A DNA stretch of 64,000 nucleotides from Datura wrightii (lineage: Eukaryota; Streptophyta; Magnoliopsida; Solanales; Solanaceae): the NCBI GenBank assembly GCA_035772735.1, contig JASDFA010000003.1, positions 126,843,001-126,907,000 of the forward strand, written 5' to 3'. Below are positions 9,623-21,885 of this stretch, one piece after another. Positions within the stretch are counted from its first letter, which is position 1, and the number at the start of each line of letters is the position of its first letter. The notes under the pieces are model-generated. The model was given only the letters and a program-made list of their open reading frames with translations. It made no database searches and was not told the DNA's origin. The translations under genes were made by a program, and so were the position numbers.

Positions 9623-12205
9623 TGTTATACCCCGTAGAATTCCCGGCACTTAGACGACCTACTCGCACGTTGGTTAAGCATATTTAAAAGCCATACGTGC
9701 TAGGGAAAGGCCCGAGAAAAGATCGGACAAGAAACCTGTCGAACCATCGCGGGAGGAGCCGAGGCAGAGCCCCTCCGCGATGGCAGCGTGTCACGGAGGG
9801 GAGGCCTCCGCGATGGCTCCGTGCCACGTTGCCCTTGTCCAGGCCCAAGTATATAAAGCCCCCACTTCGGTTGAAACTTATTAATCCTTATAAATTTTCC
9901 AGAATAGCGCAGAAGTAGAGAGAAAACGTAGGAAAATTAAATATTTTCATCCGATTACGCTGCCAAACGCTGCCCAAACCCAAATTAATCCTAGATACCA
10001 AGGTATTTAGCAGCAGAGAGCATTGCTACGGAATTAGTTTCACGAAATACGGCCGATGAATCGGCGAGCCGCCGAACTAAAGTAAGTAGAATTGCTCTAA
10101 ATTAATGTCTATGTGTTCCTAGTTGAGAAGTAAATATTTCTCCCTTCTGGGCCGCTGCAAAATAGCGAGTTTTCGACCGTCTTTCGATAAGCCTAAGTTT
10201 AGGCTATAAACTATATCGAAAGTGACGTTGCCTTTTGAAATAACGTTGTATTTAGTATTGATTGACGTATTTATGAATGCAGTTGGGAGAAAACAGTAGA
10301 AGTACCGGCCGAGCCTCGTCCGACGGACGAATATTCAAAGATAAGGTATGTAAAGTAAAGTTTCCTCGGCAAGTTGAGTGACATCGAAGCAGTATAGTAA
10401 TTTACAGACCAGTTGCATGTTTAGAAATCGATTATCGTGTTATTTTGAATATTGGTGCAATATGAGCAGTTTTGGGCCGTAACATGTACGATACCTATCC
10501 GTATGATATAGATTCGAATATAAATGAGTAAGGTTGCCCAGTATATTCAGTATGTGATGTAAAATGCCCTGCCAAGATATTGTTGTGTTTAGCTGAAACC
10601 TCGCAAGGTAGTACAGCATCAGTAAAGCATTCCAGATATAGAATAGTAACTGTATATATAGTTTAGAAAGCATGTTAGAAATAGGAAATCATGTTAATAC
10701 AGAAACCTAGTGAACAGCATATCCTTCAGCAGAAACACCCGCTTGTATAGCCTTTGCCCCAGTACAGTTAGACAGGGAACTATATTCATATTTATACTTA
10801 CCTGTCTCACCATGTATCAGACACCTACAGATTTCTATTATTAGCCCAGTATATGATTTATATAATACCTTACGCCTATTAGTTTTGGCTTATGAGATAC
10901 ACAGACAGCATGATTAGTTGAGACCATTGTATTGATTGGGGTTGGATTACCTAGCATCCCTGACCGCCCAGGGTTAATAGCTGTATCGACTCGTCCGCCA
11001 GAGGACGAGGATACGTCACTCTACGGAGTGATATGCCGTCCCGCAAGGGGACGAAGATGGGATGCCAGTTTCCCCATATTGTGCCTTGGTCGGCCCTTAT
11101 ACACCCCCGTCGAGCAGGTACGCCCGGGGTGTTGATTTAGAGTCCTTCGGACTCAGGTACAGTTATAGTCAGGGGCTCAGCGAGCCCAAGTGCATACCCA
11201 GGGACCGACAGGATGCTTACAGCCACTATAGGAGATGGGATGACCGGGGTAGGGGCATAGATTCTGTGTTGATTGTACCTCCCGGCTTATGAGGGCCGGG
11301 TAAGGTTTGTATGTGATGTGTTATGTTATGTATACTATGCCATGTTATATTAGACGCGATTGGGTTGGTAGTAGAATGATACGCTTCCAGGTATGATTCC
11401 TAGTTCCTTCGGTATCAGTAAGAACATGTGCGATCTACATCATCAGACAGTTAAGTTATTCCTCCTACTTCAGCTTCATCAGTCATATTATTGCTTTCAG
11501 ATGTTGTTTTCAGTTATATTATTTCAGTTGCTTTACATACTCAGTACCTGTGGTACTGAGGCCCAGTGGGGCGCTGCATTACTTGCCTGCAGGTACTCCT
11601 AGACGAGCAGGCGATTCTACGTGACTCCCTGTCAGCGGTTGAGTATTCAGCTCCAGTCATCTGGAGGCTGAATTTCAGAGGTGTAGTTCAGTTCCTTTTG
11701 TTGTGTATAGAATGGGTAGGTCGAGGCCCTGTCCCGATCAGTTCTATTACTATTCCTAGAGGCTTGCATTCTGTATGAAATCCCTGTGGTTAGATGAGCC
11801 GGTCGTGTGGGGCCGTGCAGTTGTATAGTTGTCCTTACTCTTCCTTACTTCTGTGATGGTCGTGTGAGGCCATAGTTGTCAGTAGTGGTGACCTTGCCGG
11901 TCACGTAGCTTCTTTTTGTGCTTTTTGATTAAGCAGCAGATAACTAGACAGCATGGTGGCCTTGTCGGCCCGTATAGGTTTCCCTGAGTTACTATATTTC
12001 TGGGTAGCTGCCAAGACAGGTACAGAAGGCTATAGGCCAATGGGCCAGGGGCTGTATTTACAGCCGTTATATAGCCCTTTGTTTCCAGAAATCTGAGTTA
12101 GAGCCAGCCAGGCGCCAGACGCGCCCAGGCTTAACAGTCTAGCAGGTCAGATCTTAGTAGGGCACCAGGTGCCAGTCGTACCCCCCCCCAAGGCGGGGTG
12201 TGACA
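9623..12205 (+). repeat. E1 3' LTR
   Basis: This 2,583-bp copy of the 5' LTR runs from TGTTATACCCC to TGTGACA. Module A is at about 9744-9828 and the TATA box (TATATAAA) at 9850-9857. Apart from the shorter C run at 12181-12189, I find only point differences from the 5' copy. Confidence 0.95.
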
Positions 12206-12210
12206 TCACC
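12206..12210. repeat. E1 right target-site duplication (TCACC)
   Basis: Exact match to 1765-1769, directly after the terminal CA of the 3' LTR. Confidence 0.95.
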
Positions 12211-12561
12211 TTAACTATCATAGTTAATGAGTATATTATATGACTCCTAAATTTCCTGCAAAAAAAATATCCAAGTAAGCTAGTGAGTAGATGACCCCTA
12301 AGTTGGTTACATAATAGTACTATTAAGTATTTACATCAAATATTTTCAAGCATATAAGTACTAAGAATATATAAAAGAGACATGGAGGAAAAATAATGGA
12401 TGAAATTAATAGTCATGGTTAAAATTATTGGTGATATACAAGAATTGAAAAACCACAATAATAACATTCAAAAAGTAAAAGAAGAGAATTATATATATTA
12501 TCATGCTAAAAATGTGAATATAAAAAGATCATTGTCTTGTCTAGATTTTAAGTAATTTACT
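12211..12561. other. AT-rich unassigned flank, right of E1
   Basis: Continuation of the pre-E1 target sequence. No ORF, repeat or recognisable motif. It ends where similarity to the E2 LTR begins (ATTTCAGTTATTCATG). The missing 5' part of E2's left LTR was lost at or near this border. Confidence 0.55.
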
Positions 12562-13314
12562 AATTTCAGTTATTCATGATCATGACTTATGATATTATGT
12601 TTTACGGCAAGTTTGACCCAATGATCAGTTTATGAGCTTTTACTTATTATTTTAGCTATGACAAGTCATATAATTTCTATTTTATATTTGGGTCATTCGA
12701 TTAAGATATGATATTCAGTTTATGACTATATATGTAACAAATTCAGATTTTAGCATGCAGTCCTTACTGTCATGATCTACTGATTTAAATTTATATGTAT
12801 GATTTCAGTTAACAGTTACTCAGCATATTTTACTTACCTTGCATACTCAGTACATTCCAAGTACTGATGGCATACTCTATGTTGTATCGTTTCATGATAC
12901 AGGTTCGAGCGATCAGACCCAGTTTAGTTGCTAGTCCAGGTCTCTGTTGTTTAGTTTGGTTCCCATAGTTGGTGATTCCTCATCTTCTGAGGACATTAAG
13001 TTTAGAATTTGATTATGCTATTTCAGCTTCAAACTTTAGAGAGCTAGTTAGTGGTGTTGTCTCATCAACTCATCATATAGTTTAGAGGCTTATTAGACAT
13101 TATGTAGATTTTCATCTTTATCATGTGTTGACTCTTTTTATGATCATTGTTATATGTTATGTTATTTAGACATCCTCTTATTCATGTTTCAATTAACAAA
13201 TTTTTCTTTAATATATGCTCTTTAGTTGTTATGTTCATTTCATTGTTTGACTTAGAGCCTTTCGTGGTTCTAGGTCCTATATCTCAGTCTAGGGTCCCAG
13301 ATCGGGTCGTGAAA
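12562..13314 (+). repeat. E2 5' LTR remnant
   Basis: Aligns with about 19930-20679 of the 3' LTR (shared words include CATGACTTATG, TATTATGTTTTAC and GACAAGTCATATAATTTC). The first ~1.53 kb of the LTR is absent, so this copy has lost its U3 promoter. It ends near TCGTGAAA, a decayed form of TGTGACA. Confidence 0.85.
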
Positions 13315-13318
13315 AACT

Positions 13319-13330
13319 TGATATAAGGGC
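13319..13330 (+). other. E2 primer-binding site, degraded
   Basis: TGATATAAGGGC stands where relatives have TGGTATCAGAGC. Position and partial match identify it as the old tRNA-iMet site. Confidence 0.65.
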
Positions 13331-13522
13331 AAAAGTTTAGAGTGTTCTAGGGTGTATAAAGACGCATTGAGTAGAATCTTTTCCATGGGTTTGAAGCGCA
13401 CCACACTTATAGGGTAAAGGCTATAAGGCATTTTAGGAAATTTCCCTTCTTTCAGGATCTATATCGTGCGATGAAGTATCTCTCTATTCCTTCTAACTCG
13501 TGCTATATGCATTTGCAGAAAT

Positions 13523-14730
13523 ATGTCTCCACGCAAAGTGAATGGAAGAAAGAATGACAATGGAAATGGCCATAAAAATGGCAATGGAGATTGGCATCAG
13601 CAAGCCCCGCAAGCACCAGTAGATCCTTTTCCCGAGCAAGTCACTCATGCCTATTTTAGAGCGGCATTTCAAATGTTGGAACATGCAACAACCGCTCAGG
13701 TCAATCAGCAAGCAGTGGCTCATGTTCCTAGGAATGGGAACACAACAGCGTCTAGAGTTTGATACTTTCTCAAGATGAATCCATCTGAGTTCTTGGGGTT
13801 GAGAGAGGATGAGGACCTCCATGAGTTTATTGAGGAGGTGTAGAAGATCAACCATATTATGGCGGTGAGTTGAGAGGTGAGCTTGGACTTAGCCTCCTAT
13901 CAGCAGAATGGGGTTGCTTATATACGGGACCGCTAGTGGAAGGATTGTAGAGCAATGGGAGCAGTTCCCGTGAGTTTAGATGAGTCTGTGATTACTTTCT
14001 TGGATAGATTCTTCCCTAGAGAGTTGGGGGAGGCAAAGGCGGCGGAGTTCATTAACTTTAAGTAGCAGCACAGGAATGTCCAAGACTATGCCTTAGAGTT
14101 TATCCGGCTATCCAAATATGTGCCAGAGATTGTTGCAGATCTAAGGGCTCGTATGAGTAGGTTTGTGAAAGGAGTATTAGTCTTGCTAGATAAGTATAGG
14201 TCCACAATAGTTATCTAGACTTCTCATGATTGTTCATATACACCTGATAGATAGAGGCAGATCAAATGAAGGATAAGGAGAGAGAGGCCAAGAGGGCCAG
14301 GACAGGGAGTTATGGGCAGATCTAGTAGAGGTCTAGTGGAATACATCACCAGTAGTCCCACTAGAGGTCACCAGCCCCAGTGCCATCATCAACCAATGTT
14401 CCATCTAGACTTAGCTGTGATCATAGGGGTAAAGCATTAGGATTTAGAGGTCAGAGGAGCATGTCAGGAGAGCCCAACATTCCAGTTTGTGGAAGGTGTA
14501 GTAGGAGGAACACCGGAGAGTGCCTAGCGGTTTCAGGCATGTGTTTTAGGTGTGGGAACCCCGGACATCTACTCAAAGACTTCCCTTCAACTAGACAGCA
14601 CAATAGTAGAGGTCATGACCTAGCCACCAGTTTAGTAGCTCCACCAGCACGCTCAGCTCAGCAAGGTACATCCACTAGTGCAGGTAGTGGTCAGTGTCAG
14701 AACAGATTTTATGCCCTCTCATCTCGTTAG
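13523..14730 (+). pseudogene. E2 gag, decayed
   Basis: Starts at ATG 13523 (MSPRKVNGRKNDNG, then a Gln-rich stretch). The gag core is readable only in pieces around 13770-14220 because of several TAG and TGA codons. The zinc knuckle region at about 14490-14585 keeps CGRCSRRNTGEC and then CFRCGNPGHLLKDF; the last Cys ligand of the knuckle is now Phe (codon TTC at 14581). This nucleocapsid could not bind zinc normally. The reading resembles the gag of E4 and E7. Confidence 0.85.
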
Positions 14731-14789
14731 AAGTAGGAGGTCTCACTAGATGTGGTCACTGGTATGTTATGAGTATTCCATCTTGATAT

Positions 14790-16110
14790 GTATGCTTGTT
14801 AGATCCAGGGGCTACCTTATATTTTGTGACTCCATATATTGCTATTAGTTTCGGAGTTAGTCCCGAAATCCTAGATAAACCATTCTTAGTCTCTACTCCA
14901 ATCGGCAACTCAGTTATAGCTCGACCGATATATAGAAATTGCCCTATCACAGTCCTTCAGAAAGACACCATAGCCCACTTAGTAAAGTTAGGCATGACTG
15001 ATTTTGATGGTATCTTCGGTATGGATTGGTGCATGCTGTTATGCCTCAGTAAATGGTAGAACCTATACAGTAGAGTTTCGATTTCTGGGTGAACCAATCC
15101 TAGAATGGAAAGGTAGTTCAGTTGTGCCTGTAGGTCGCTTCGTTTCTTACCTCAAGGCCAAGAAGATGATTTCTAAAGGCTGTGTATACCATTTAGTATG
15201 GGTTAAGGATGCGACATTTGAGACCCCAACTTTTCAGTCAGTTCCTATAGTGTGTGAGTATTCAGAGGTGTTTCCTAATGATCTACCAGGAGTCCCTCCC
15301 GAGATGGAGATTGACTTTGGAATTCAGCTTCTCCCTGATACGCAGCCTATATCCATTCCTCCTTATACAATGGCTCCAGGAGAGCTATAGGAGTTGAAAG
15401 AGCAGTTAAAGATCTCCAAGATAAGGGTTTCATCAGGCCTAGTAAATCCCTGTTAGGTGTAGCAGTTCTCTTTTTCTGGAAGATGGATGGTTCCCTTAGA
15501 ATGTGTATTGATTATTGGTAGTTAAGCAAGGTTACAATCAAGAACAAGTATCCCCTCACCAGAACTAATGACTTTTTTGACCAACTTCAAGGTGCTAAGT
15601 GTTTCTCAAAGATAGACCTTAGATCCAGCTATCATCAGCTCAGAGTTAGAGAGAGTGACATTTCGAAGACAACCTTCAGGACTCGGTACGATTACTATGA
15701 GTTTGTAGTTGTGTCTTTTGGACTAACAAATGATCCTATAACTTTTATAGACTTAATGAATAGGGTATTTAATCCGTACTTCAATATGTTTATGATTGTC
15801 TTCATAGATGATATTCTCATATACTCTCAGAGCGAGGAGTAGCATTCTGCTCATTAGAGAATTATGCTAGACTTTCAAGGTCCGCCAGCTGTTTGCTAAA
15901 TTCAGAAAGTGTGAATTTTGGTTGAACTTAACAACATATTTGGGTCATTGGTGTTAAGAGAGGATGTGCAGGTGGACTTTGAAAAGATAGAGGCAATGAA
16001 GAATTGGCCTAGAATAGTTAATCCTTCGGATATTAGGAGCTTCTTGGGTTTAGCTAGATATTACAAGAGGTTTGTAGAAGGATTTTCATCCATTGCAGCA
16101 CGTTTACTAA
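14790..16110 (+). pseudogene. E2 pol: protease and reverse transcriptase, decayed
   Basis: The protease loop is LDPGATL near 14796, followed by FGVSPEILDKPFLVSTPIG and GMDW. The RT fingers start around 15390 after a TAG. Motifs that can be read in changing frames are SKIDLRSSYHQL, SFGLTNDP and VFIDDIL (15801-15818, both catalytic Asp codons kept at 15807 and 15810). At least three frame changes and several TAG codons lie between 15380 and 15920. The connection domain (SFLGLARYYKRFVEGFSS) ends near 16110. Confidence 0.85.
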
Positions 16111-16111
16111 G

Positions 16112-18175
16112 TTGACCTACAAGAAGGTCAAATTTCAGTGGTTAAATGCTTGTGATAAGAGTTTTCAGGAGTTAAAGACTCAACCCACATTAGCCCCAGT
16201 ATTGACTCTACCAGAGGGAACAAATGGTTTTATTGTGTATTGTGATGCCTCTAGGGTTGGTCTTGGTTGTGTGTTGATGCAGCATGCTGTGGTCATTGTG
16301 TATGCCTCTAGACAACTTAAGACTCAGGAGAAAAATTACCCAATGCATGACCTAGAGTTGCTAGCAGTGGTGTTTGCATTGAAAATTTGGAGACGCTACT
16401 TGTATGGGGTGCATGTGGATGTGTTCATGGACCACAAGAGCCTTTAGTATGTGCTCACACAAAAGGACCTGAATTTGCGACAAAAGAGGTGGCTAGAGCT
16501 TCTTAAGGACTATGACATGAGTGTCCTTTATCATCCGGAGAAGACCAATGTAGTGGTGGATGCCCTTAGCAGGCTGTCCATGGAGAGTGTGTCTCATGTG
16601 ATGGGTGGGAAGAAGGAGTAAGCAAAGGATGTGCGTAGGCTTCCTCGTTTAGGGGTTCACCTTGTTGACTCAACAGATGGTGGTGTCATTGTTCAGAATA
16701 ATTCAGAATCTTCATTGGTGACCGAGATCAAGGCTAGGAAAGATGAGGATCCTATCTTGGTAAAGCTAAAGGAAGTTGTCCAGAATCAAAAGGTGGAGGT
16801 CTTCTCCCAAGGGGGAGATGGTGTACTTCGTTATCATGGTTATTTATGTGTTCTGAATTGATGACTTGAGAGAAAAAATGTTGTGCGAGGCTCATGGATC
16901 TTATTATTCTATCCACCCAGGTGCCACCAAGATATATGATGACCTATGGAAGGTCTATTGGTGGAATGGCGTGAAGAAGGGCATAGCGGAGTTTGTGGCT
17001 AAATGTCCGAATTGTCAACATGTGAAAGTGGAACATCATAGACCTGGAGGTATGATACAAACATTAGTATCCCTACTTGGAAGTGGGAAGAGATCAATAT
17101 GGACTTCATCACAGTGTTGTCTCGTACACGCCGACAATATGATTCTATTTGGGTGGTTGTGGACAGGTTGACCAAAACAACTCATTTCTTACCGATCAAA
17201 TCTACCAATTCAGCCAAGGATTATGATAGACTATGCATTGGGGAGTTATTTGAGTTGCATGGAGTTCCCTTGTCCATCATCTCAGATAGGGGTACTCAGA
17301 TTACCTCACAGTTTTGGAGATCGTTTCAGAAGGGACTTGGTAGTCAGGTCAAGCTTGGCATGACTTTTCACCCGTATACAGATGGTCAGGCTGAGCGGAC
17401 CATTTAGAATCTTGAGGATATGTTGAGAGCGTGTATGATTGATTTCAAGGGTAGTTGGGATGATCAGTTTCCTCTCATTGAATTTTCTTACAATAATAGT
17501 TGCCAGTCCAGCATTCAGATGGCTCCGTTTGAGGCAATCTATGGGCGGAGGTGTTGATTACTAGTTAATTAGTTTGAAGTAGGTTATGCTATGTTGAAAG
17601 GGCCAGATTCAGTTCATGAGGCTATAGAGAAAGTTCAGCTTAATAGGGAAAGGCTGAAAACAACTCGGAGTCGTCAGAAGACTTATGCGAATATTAGATG
17701 GAGAGATCTTGAGTTTGCAGTTAATGATAGGGTGTTTTTTAAGGTCTCTCTCATGAAGTGAGTGATGAGGTTTGGAAAGAAAGGGAAGCTTAGTCCCTGA
17801 TATATTGGTCCTTATAGGATTCTGAGCCGAGTTAGCAAAGTGGCATATGAGTTGGAGCTACCAGCGGAGTTAGCCTCGGTATATCTAGTGTTTCCTGTAT
17901 CTCTATTGAAGAAGTGCATCGGTGACCCAGCCTTAGTTGTCCTAGTGGAGAACATAGGTATGAAGGATAGGCTTACCTATGAGGAGGTTCCAGTTGATAT
18001 CCTCAATCGTCAGGTTCGAAAGTTGAGAAACAAAGAAGTAGCTTTAGTGAAGGTTTTGTGGAGGAATCAACTTGTTGAGGGAGCTGTGGGAAGCGAAAGC
18101 AGATATAATGGCCAGATACCCACATCTTTTCCCTTCCGGCTTAGTTCCAACATACGATATCGGTTTCCTCCTTAG
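16112..18175 (+). pseudogene. E2 pol: RNase H, integrase and C-terminal tail, decayed
   Basis: RNase H shows YCDAS, HDLELLA and MDHKSL (the Asp-containing FTDHKSL has become FMDHKSL). The integrase zinc region carries HPGATK and CPNCQHVK around 16915-17025. The catalytic core has MDFITV (17099 on), SDRGTQI (near 17284) and QAERT (near 17390), and TAG follows at once. The C-terminal block YELELPAELASV begins at 17840. A chromodomain-like VKVLW stretch is readable to about 18090, where the frame is lost. This is a dead copy. Confidence 0.85.
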
Positions 18176-18400
18176 TACTCTATTTAGTTTCATTTCAAAT
18201 TCATATCTCTCAGTTCCTCTCATGTTTTAGCATGTATGTATGATTCATGAATTCAGTTCAGTCATGGGTATCAGTCCAGAGTCAGTCACTCCGTTAGTTT
18301 TCAGCTTCAGATGTTGAGTATTTGGGGTTTTCGGTTTTCCCCTAGCCCTTTAATATGCTGAATTCACATTCGATGATGAATGTTCCTAAGGTGAAGATAA

Positions 18401-20679
18401 TGTAATACTCCAAAAGTCCTTAAGATCAGACCTGAGGGTTGAATCAAAAGAATCTAGAAAATCTGCATTAGGTCATAGAATGACTCGTCGGGTCACTTGA
18501 AGGATCGTTGAGTGACCTGTTAAGGGGTGCTAGACTGGAAAAGAGTCGTTTGTCAAGGGGTCACTACGGATGGTGTGACGACTCATTGTGTGATCCAATG
18601 AGTCGTTAGTAGCCTATTGTGTGCTGAGTAAATTGCGGTCCAGGACTCTTAACGGTTGAAGGAACAAGTCGTGATTTCACTTCATGACTCGACGAGTGGG
18701 TCATTGTCAGGTTGGTTGAGAAAGGAGGATGGAACTTCTAGTGGTGACGAGTAGATGGAACGACGAGTCGTACAGTGGGGTAACGAGTCGTACAGTCCCT
18801 CGTTGGGACTGGCAGGATCACTTTTCCAAGCGAATCATCTAGGGAGTTTTCATAATTTCTAAGCTCCTAAGTCTTAAACTACGTCGTTTTAAGCCGTGAA
18901 AGGAGTATTTGAAGAGGATTTAGCAAATATAAAGTCATTAGACTTTCCCATGCATGCAAAGCTTTGAATTCTCTTGGAAGATCAATCTAGAATTCCCTCA
19001 ATTATTCCCAGTTCCCTTGGGATTTAAAAGACAAGTTGATAATCAGTTTACCTAATTATGTAGGGATATGAATGAGAGTTTCTTTCACTCTCATGACCAA
19101 ATTTCTCTTCAAATTCCATGAATTCATGTTCTAACTTAAGTATATGATCTTAAGGGCTTTTAACCCAATTTTATTAAATTCTCTATGATACATCTATGGG
19201 TCAATTCCCTTCATTTTTTACACCAATTTATGATTTATAGGAAGATTTTATACACAAATTAATTATAAATTCATGATTTCAAGTTGATAGAAATTATAAC
19301 CTATTGTGCAAATTTTATGAAAAGTCAAGTTTATGATTTCTGATTTCAAGTATGATGAGATATCTAGCTTGAATTAATATTTATAAATTACACATGTATG
19401 CATCCATGTTTTTGACTTATGAAGTCTACTTCAAGTATGCATGATTATATGATTTGGGCAAGCCTACACAAGTTAAACATGTTTCATTATTTAGCTAAGT
19501 TTTATAAGATCAGCTTACCATATGGTTTGGAGTCAATACTGCTAATTTAGCTTACGGTATGTTTGGAGCCAGGATTCCCCATGTTCAAATTTCAGACTAC
19601 GCATGTAATTATGATTTAAGCTTCGTTGAAATACGATGGGAGCACTATAAACACTTTTAGGAGTTGTGTCTAGCACTGAGTAGGCTTGGGGTTCCTAGGT
19701 TCCCCAGTCTCAGAACTACGCTCCAACGTCAGTTTATATATTTATATTGGAATCTCCCTTGAGAGTTTCCCCGCCCGAAAGGGGCCTTAGCTTGATCTGA
19801 TATCATGGTATCATCCTTATCCCTGACAAGGTTTTAGACGATTCTACCCACTTGAGTGTGATAGTTGAGACATTACGTAAGCTCTATCATGATGGTGTCG
19901 GTTATGATGAGTCTCCCATTGTTCCTCATGATTTCAGTTATTCATGTTCATGACTTATGGTATTATGTTTTACAGTAGGTTTGACCCAACGATTTTTTAT
20001 GATCTTTTACTTATGATTTCAGCGATGACAAGTCATATAATTTCTATTTTAGCTTTGGGTCATTCTGTTGAGATATGATATTCAACTTATGACTATATAT
20101 GTCTAATGTTCAGATATCAACATGCAGTCATTACTCTCATGATCTACTGATTTAAATTTATGTGCATGATTTAGTTAACAGTTACTCAGCATGGTTTACT
20201 TATCTTGTGTACTCAGTACATTTCAAGTACTTACTGCATACTCTATGCTATATCGTTTCATGATATAGGTCCGAGATATCCGACCCAGTTCCACCATTAG
20301 TCTAGCTCTCCGTAGTTTACCTCAGTTCCCAATGTTAGTGAGTGCTAATCTTTTGGAGGACATTTAGTTTAGCATTTGATTATGATATTTCAGTTTCAGA
20401 CTTTAGCGTGCTAGTTGGGGGTGTCGTCCCATCAACTCATCAGACAGTTTAGAGCATTATAAGACATTATGTAGATTTTTAGCTTTGTCGAGTGTTGACT
20501 TTGTTTATGATCGTTGTTATATGTTATGTTATTCAGAAATTTGCTCATTCATGTTTCAGTTATTAGTTTTCGCTTTGATGTATGCTCTTTAGTTGCTATG
20601 TTCATGCCATGGGATGAATTAGCCATTTGTGTTTCTAGATCCCGTGTCTCGGTCCGAGGTACCAGCCCCGATTGTGACA
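18401..20679 (+). repeat. E2 3' LTR
   Basis: Begins TGTAATACTCC just after the purine-rich AAGGTGAAGATAA and ends GATTGTGACA. The U3 part (18480-18830) is packed with copies of the palindromic word ACGAGTCGT or its halves (for example 18763-18771 and 18783-18791). ATATAAAG near 18929 is a possible TATA box. The words CCACTTGAGTGTGATAGTTGAGAC near 19850 are shared, inverted, with the minus-strand LTRs of E4 and E6, so these LTRs are one related group. Confidence 0.9.
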
Positions 20680-20689
20680 CGATGTATCA

Positions 20690-21060
20690 CCCATGAATGG
20701 TGTTATGAGGTTTTTGTAGAAGGGAAAGTTTATCCCTAGGTTCATTGGCCCATTTGAGGTGCTACAGCATATTGGCGAAGTGGCCTATGAGTTAACTTTA
20801 TCTCTAGGATTATCATGTGTTTATCAAGTGTTTCATTTTGTAATGCTGAAAAAATTATTCTGATGGATCTCAATTAATCCAATAGAACTCATTGTAGATG
20901 GGTCATATTTTGGCCTTTGAGAAGGAGCCTATACTATTTTTGATAGGCAAATTTTGAAATTGAGATCAAAGTAGATAGCATCTCTGATGGTGCAGTAGAG
21001 GCATCACTCAGTAGACAAAGCCACCTTAGAGACTATGTTAAACATGTGGAGCATATATCC
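20690..21060 (+). pseudogene. Ty3 integrase C-terminal scrap
   Basis: In shifting frames one reads GKFIPRFIGPFEVLQHIGEVAYEL, then VFHFVMLKKLF and FDRQILKLRSK. This is the post-catalytic part of a Ty3 integrase, running into a chromodomain-like tail. It is much more decayed than E2, and E2's 3' LTR abuts it, so E2 probably inserted into an older element. No LTR for it is visible. Confidence 0.7.
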
Positions 21061-21299
21061 ATGTCATTTTTACTTTTCAGGTACTCTATTTCTCTTCGTA
21101 TTTGAGAAAGGATGTGTGTTTTAGTAGTGGATGATGTAATGACTCTCATGGTCATTTTGTAATATCTATCTCTTTTCTCCTGTTTGAACTCATTCATATC
21201 GAGACAAACCATATACTCGGGAACTTTTCGTGAGTTAAGATAAAGGATGTATGTAGATATTAATGTCAAGAAGGGAAGTTAATCTATCTAACTCATACA

Positions 21300-21885
21300 G
21301 AGATAAAAAATATGTTATAAGTGTTTTTAGTTAGTTCATGCAAAAGCCCACAAAAGATCAGATGGAAGTTGTTTATAGAATTTTGTGATATTTGATAAAA
21401 GATCCAACAAGAGGGCTATCTTTTTTGAGAATGAGAAAACTATCACCAAAGGATATATAGTTGCGGATTAGTCAAGAAATAAATCATGGGTTATATCATT
21501 TTTATCAAAGGCAATAATGTCACGTGAAGAGGTAAGAAGCAAAAGGTTGTAACGAGGTGGAGTGTAGAAATAGAATTTTGAGGGATGCCACATGGACTGT
21601 GTGATGGATTAAATCTATTCTAAAGGATTTGGAAATTAAATTTATATGATGCATGAACTTTTTCGGTGATAGAGAATCCACAATTCAAATATCACAGAAT
21701 CATCTTCTACATGATCGCACTAAGCATGTTGAAATTGAATGATATTTCAATAAGGAGCATTTGTCAATTCTGAAATTCAAATGGCAAGTGTACTCACCAA
21801 GGTTGTATCAACTAAGATGTTCCACATGATGATTGGTAAGTTGGGCATGATGTACATTTACACACCTCCTTGATAGGAAGCATTA
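21300..21885 (+). pseudogene. Ty1/copia RNase H and polyprotein tail, scrap
   Basis: Readable in pieces: an EVVYRIL-like block near 21370, DPTRGLFF, a decayed SRSSAEAEF-like region near 21530, then LLHDRTKHVEIE and VLTKVVSTKMFHMMIGKLGM, ending in a TGA near 21873. These are the RNase H domain and the usual C-terminus of Ty1/copia Pol. TGTTAGCATTATTG, at about 21888, could be the start of its 3' LTR, but no second copy exists here to prove it. It is the only copia sequence I see in the window. Confidence 0.75.

Larger units (their letters stand above)
1770..12205 (+). mobile_element. E1: complete Ty3/Gypsy chromovirus (Tekay/Del-like)
   Basis: A full-length LTR retrotransposon of 10,436 bp, in the order 5' LTR, primer site, gag, protease, RT, RNase H, integrase, chromodomain, purine tract, 3' LTR. 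It is bounded by a perfect 5-bp duplication, TCACC. The two LTRs align end to end; the only length difference is a C run of 14 in the left copy against 9 in the right. I count by eye about 32 substitutions in about 2.58 kb (about 1.2%), so this is a recent insertion. The long LTRs and the C-terminal chromodomain point to the Tekay/Del chromovirus lineage (family knowledge). Coding capacity is nevertheless broken in at least four places, so it could move only with proteins supplied by a relative. Confidence 0.95.
12562..20679 (+). mobile_element. E2: decayed Ty3/Gypsy chromovirus, 5' truncated
   Basis: Order is partial 5' LTR, degraded primer site, gag, protease, RT, RNase H, integrase, 3' LTR. 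The right LTR is 2,279 bp, but the left keeps only its last ~750 bp. Many stops and frameshifts interrupt every ORF, so the copy is old. LTR and protein similarity link it to E4, E6 and E7 in this window. No duplication can be checked because the left end is missing; the right flank begins CGATG. Confidence 0.88.
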
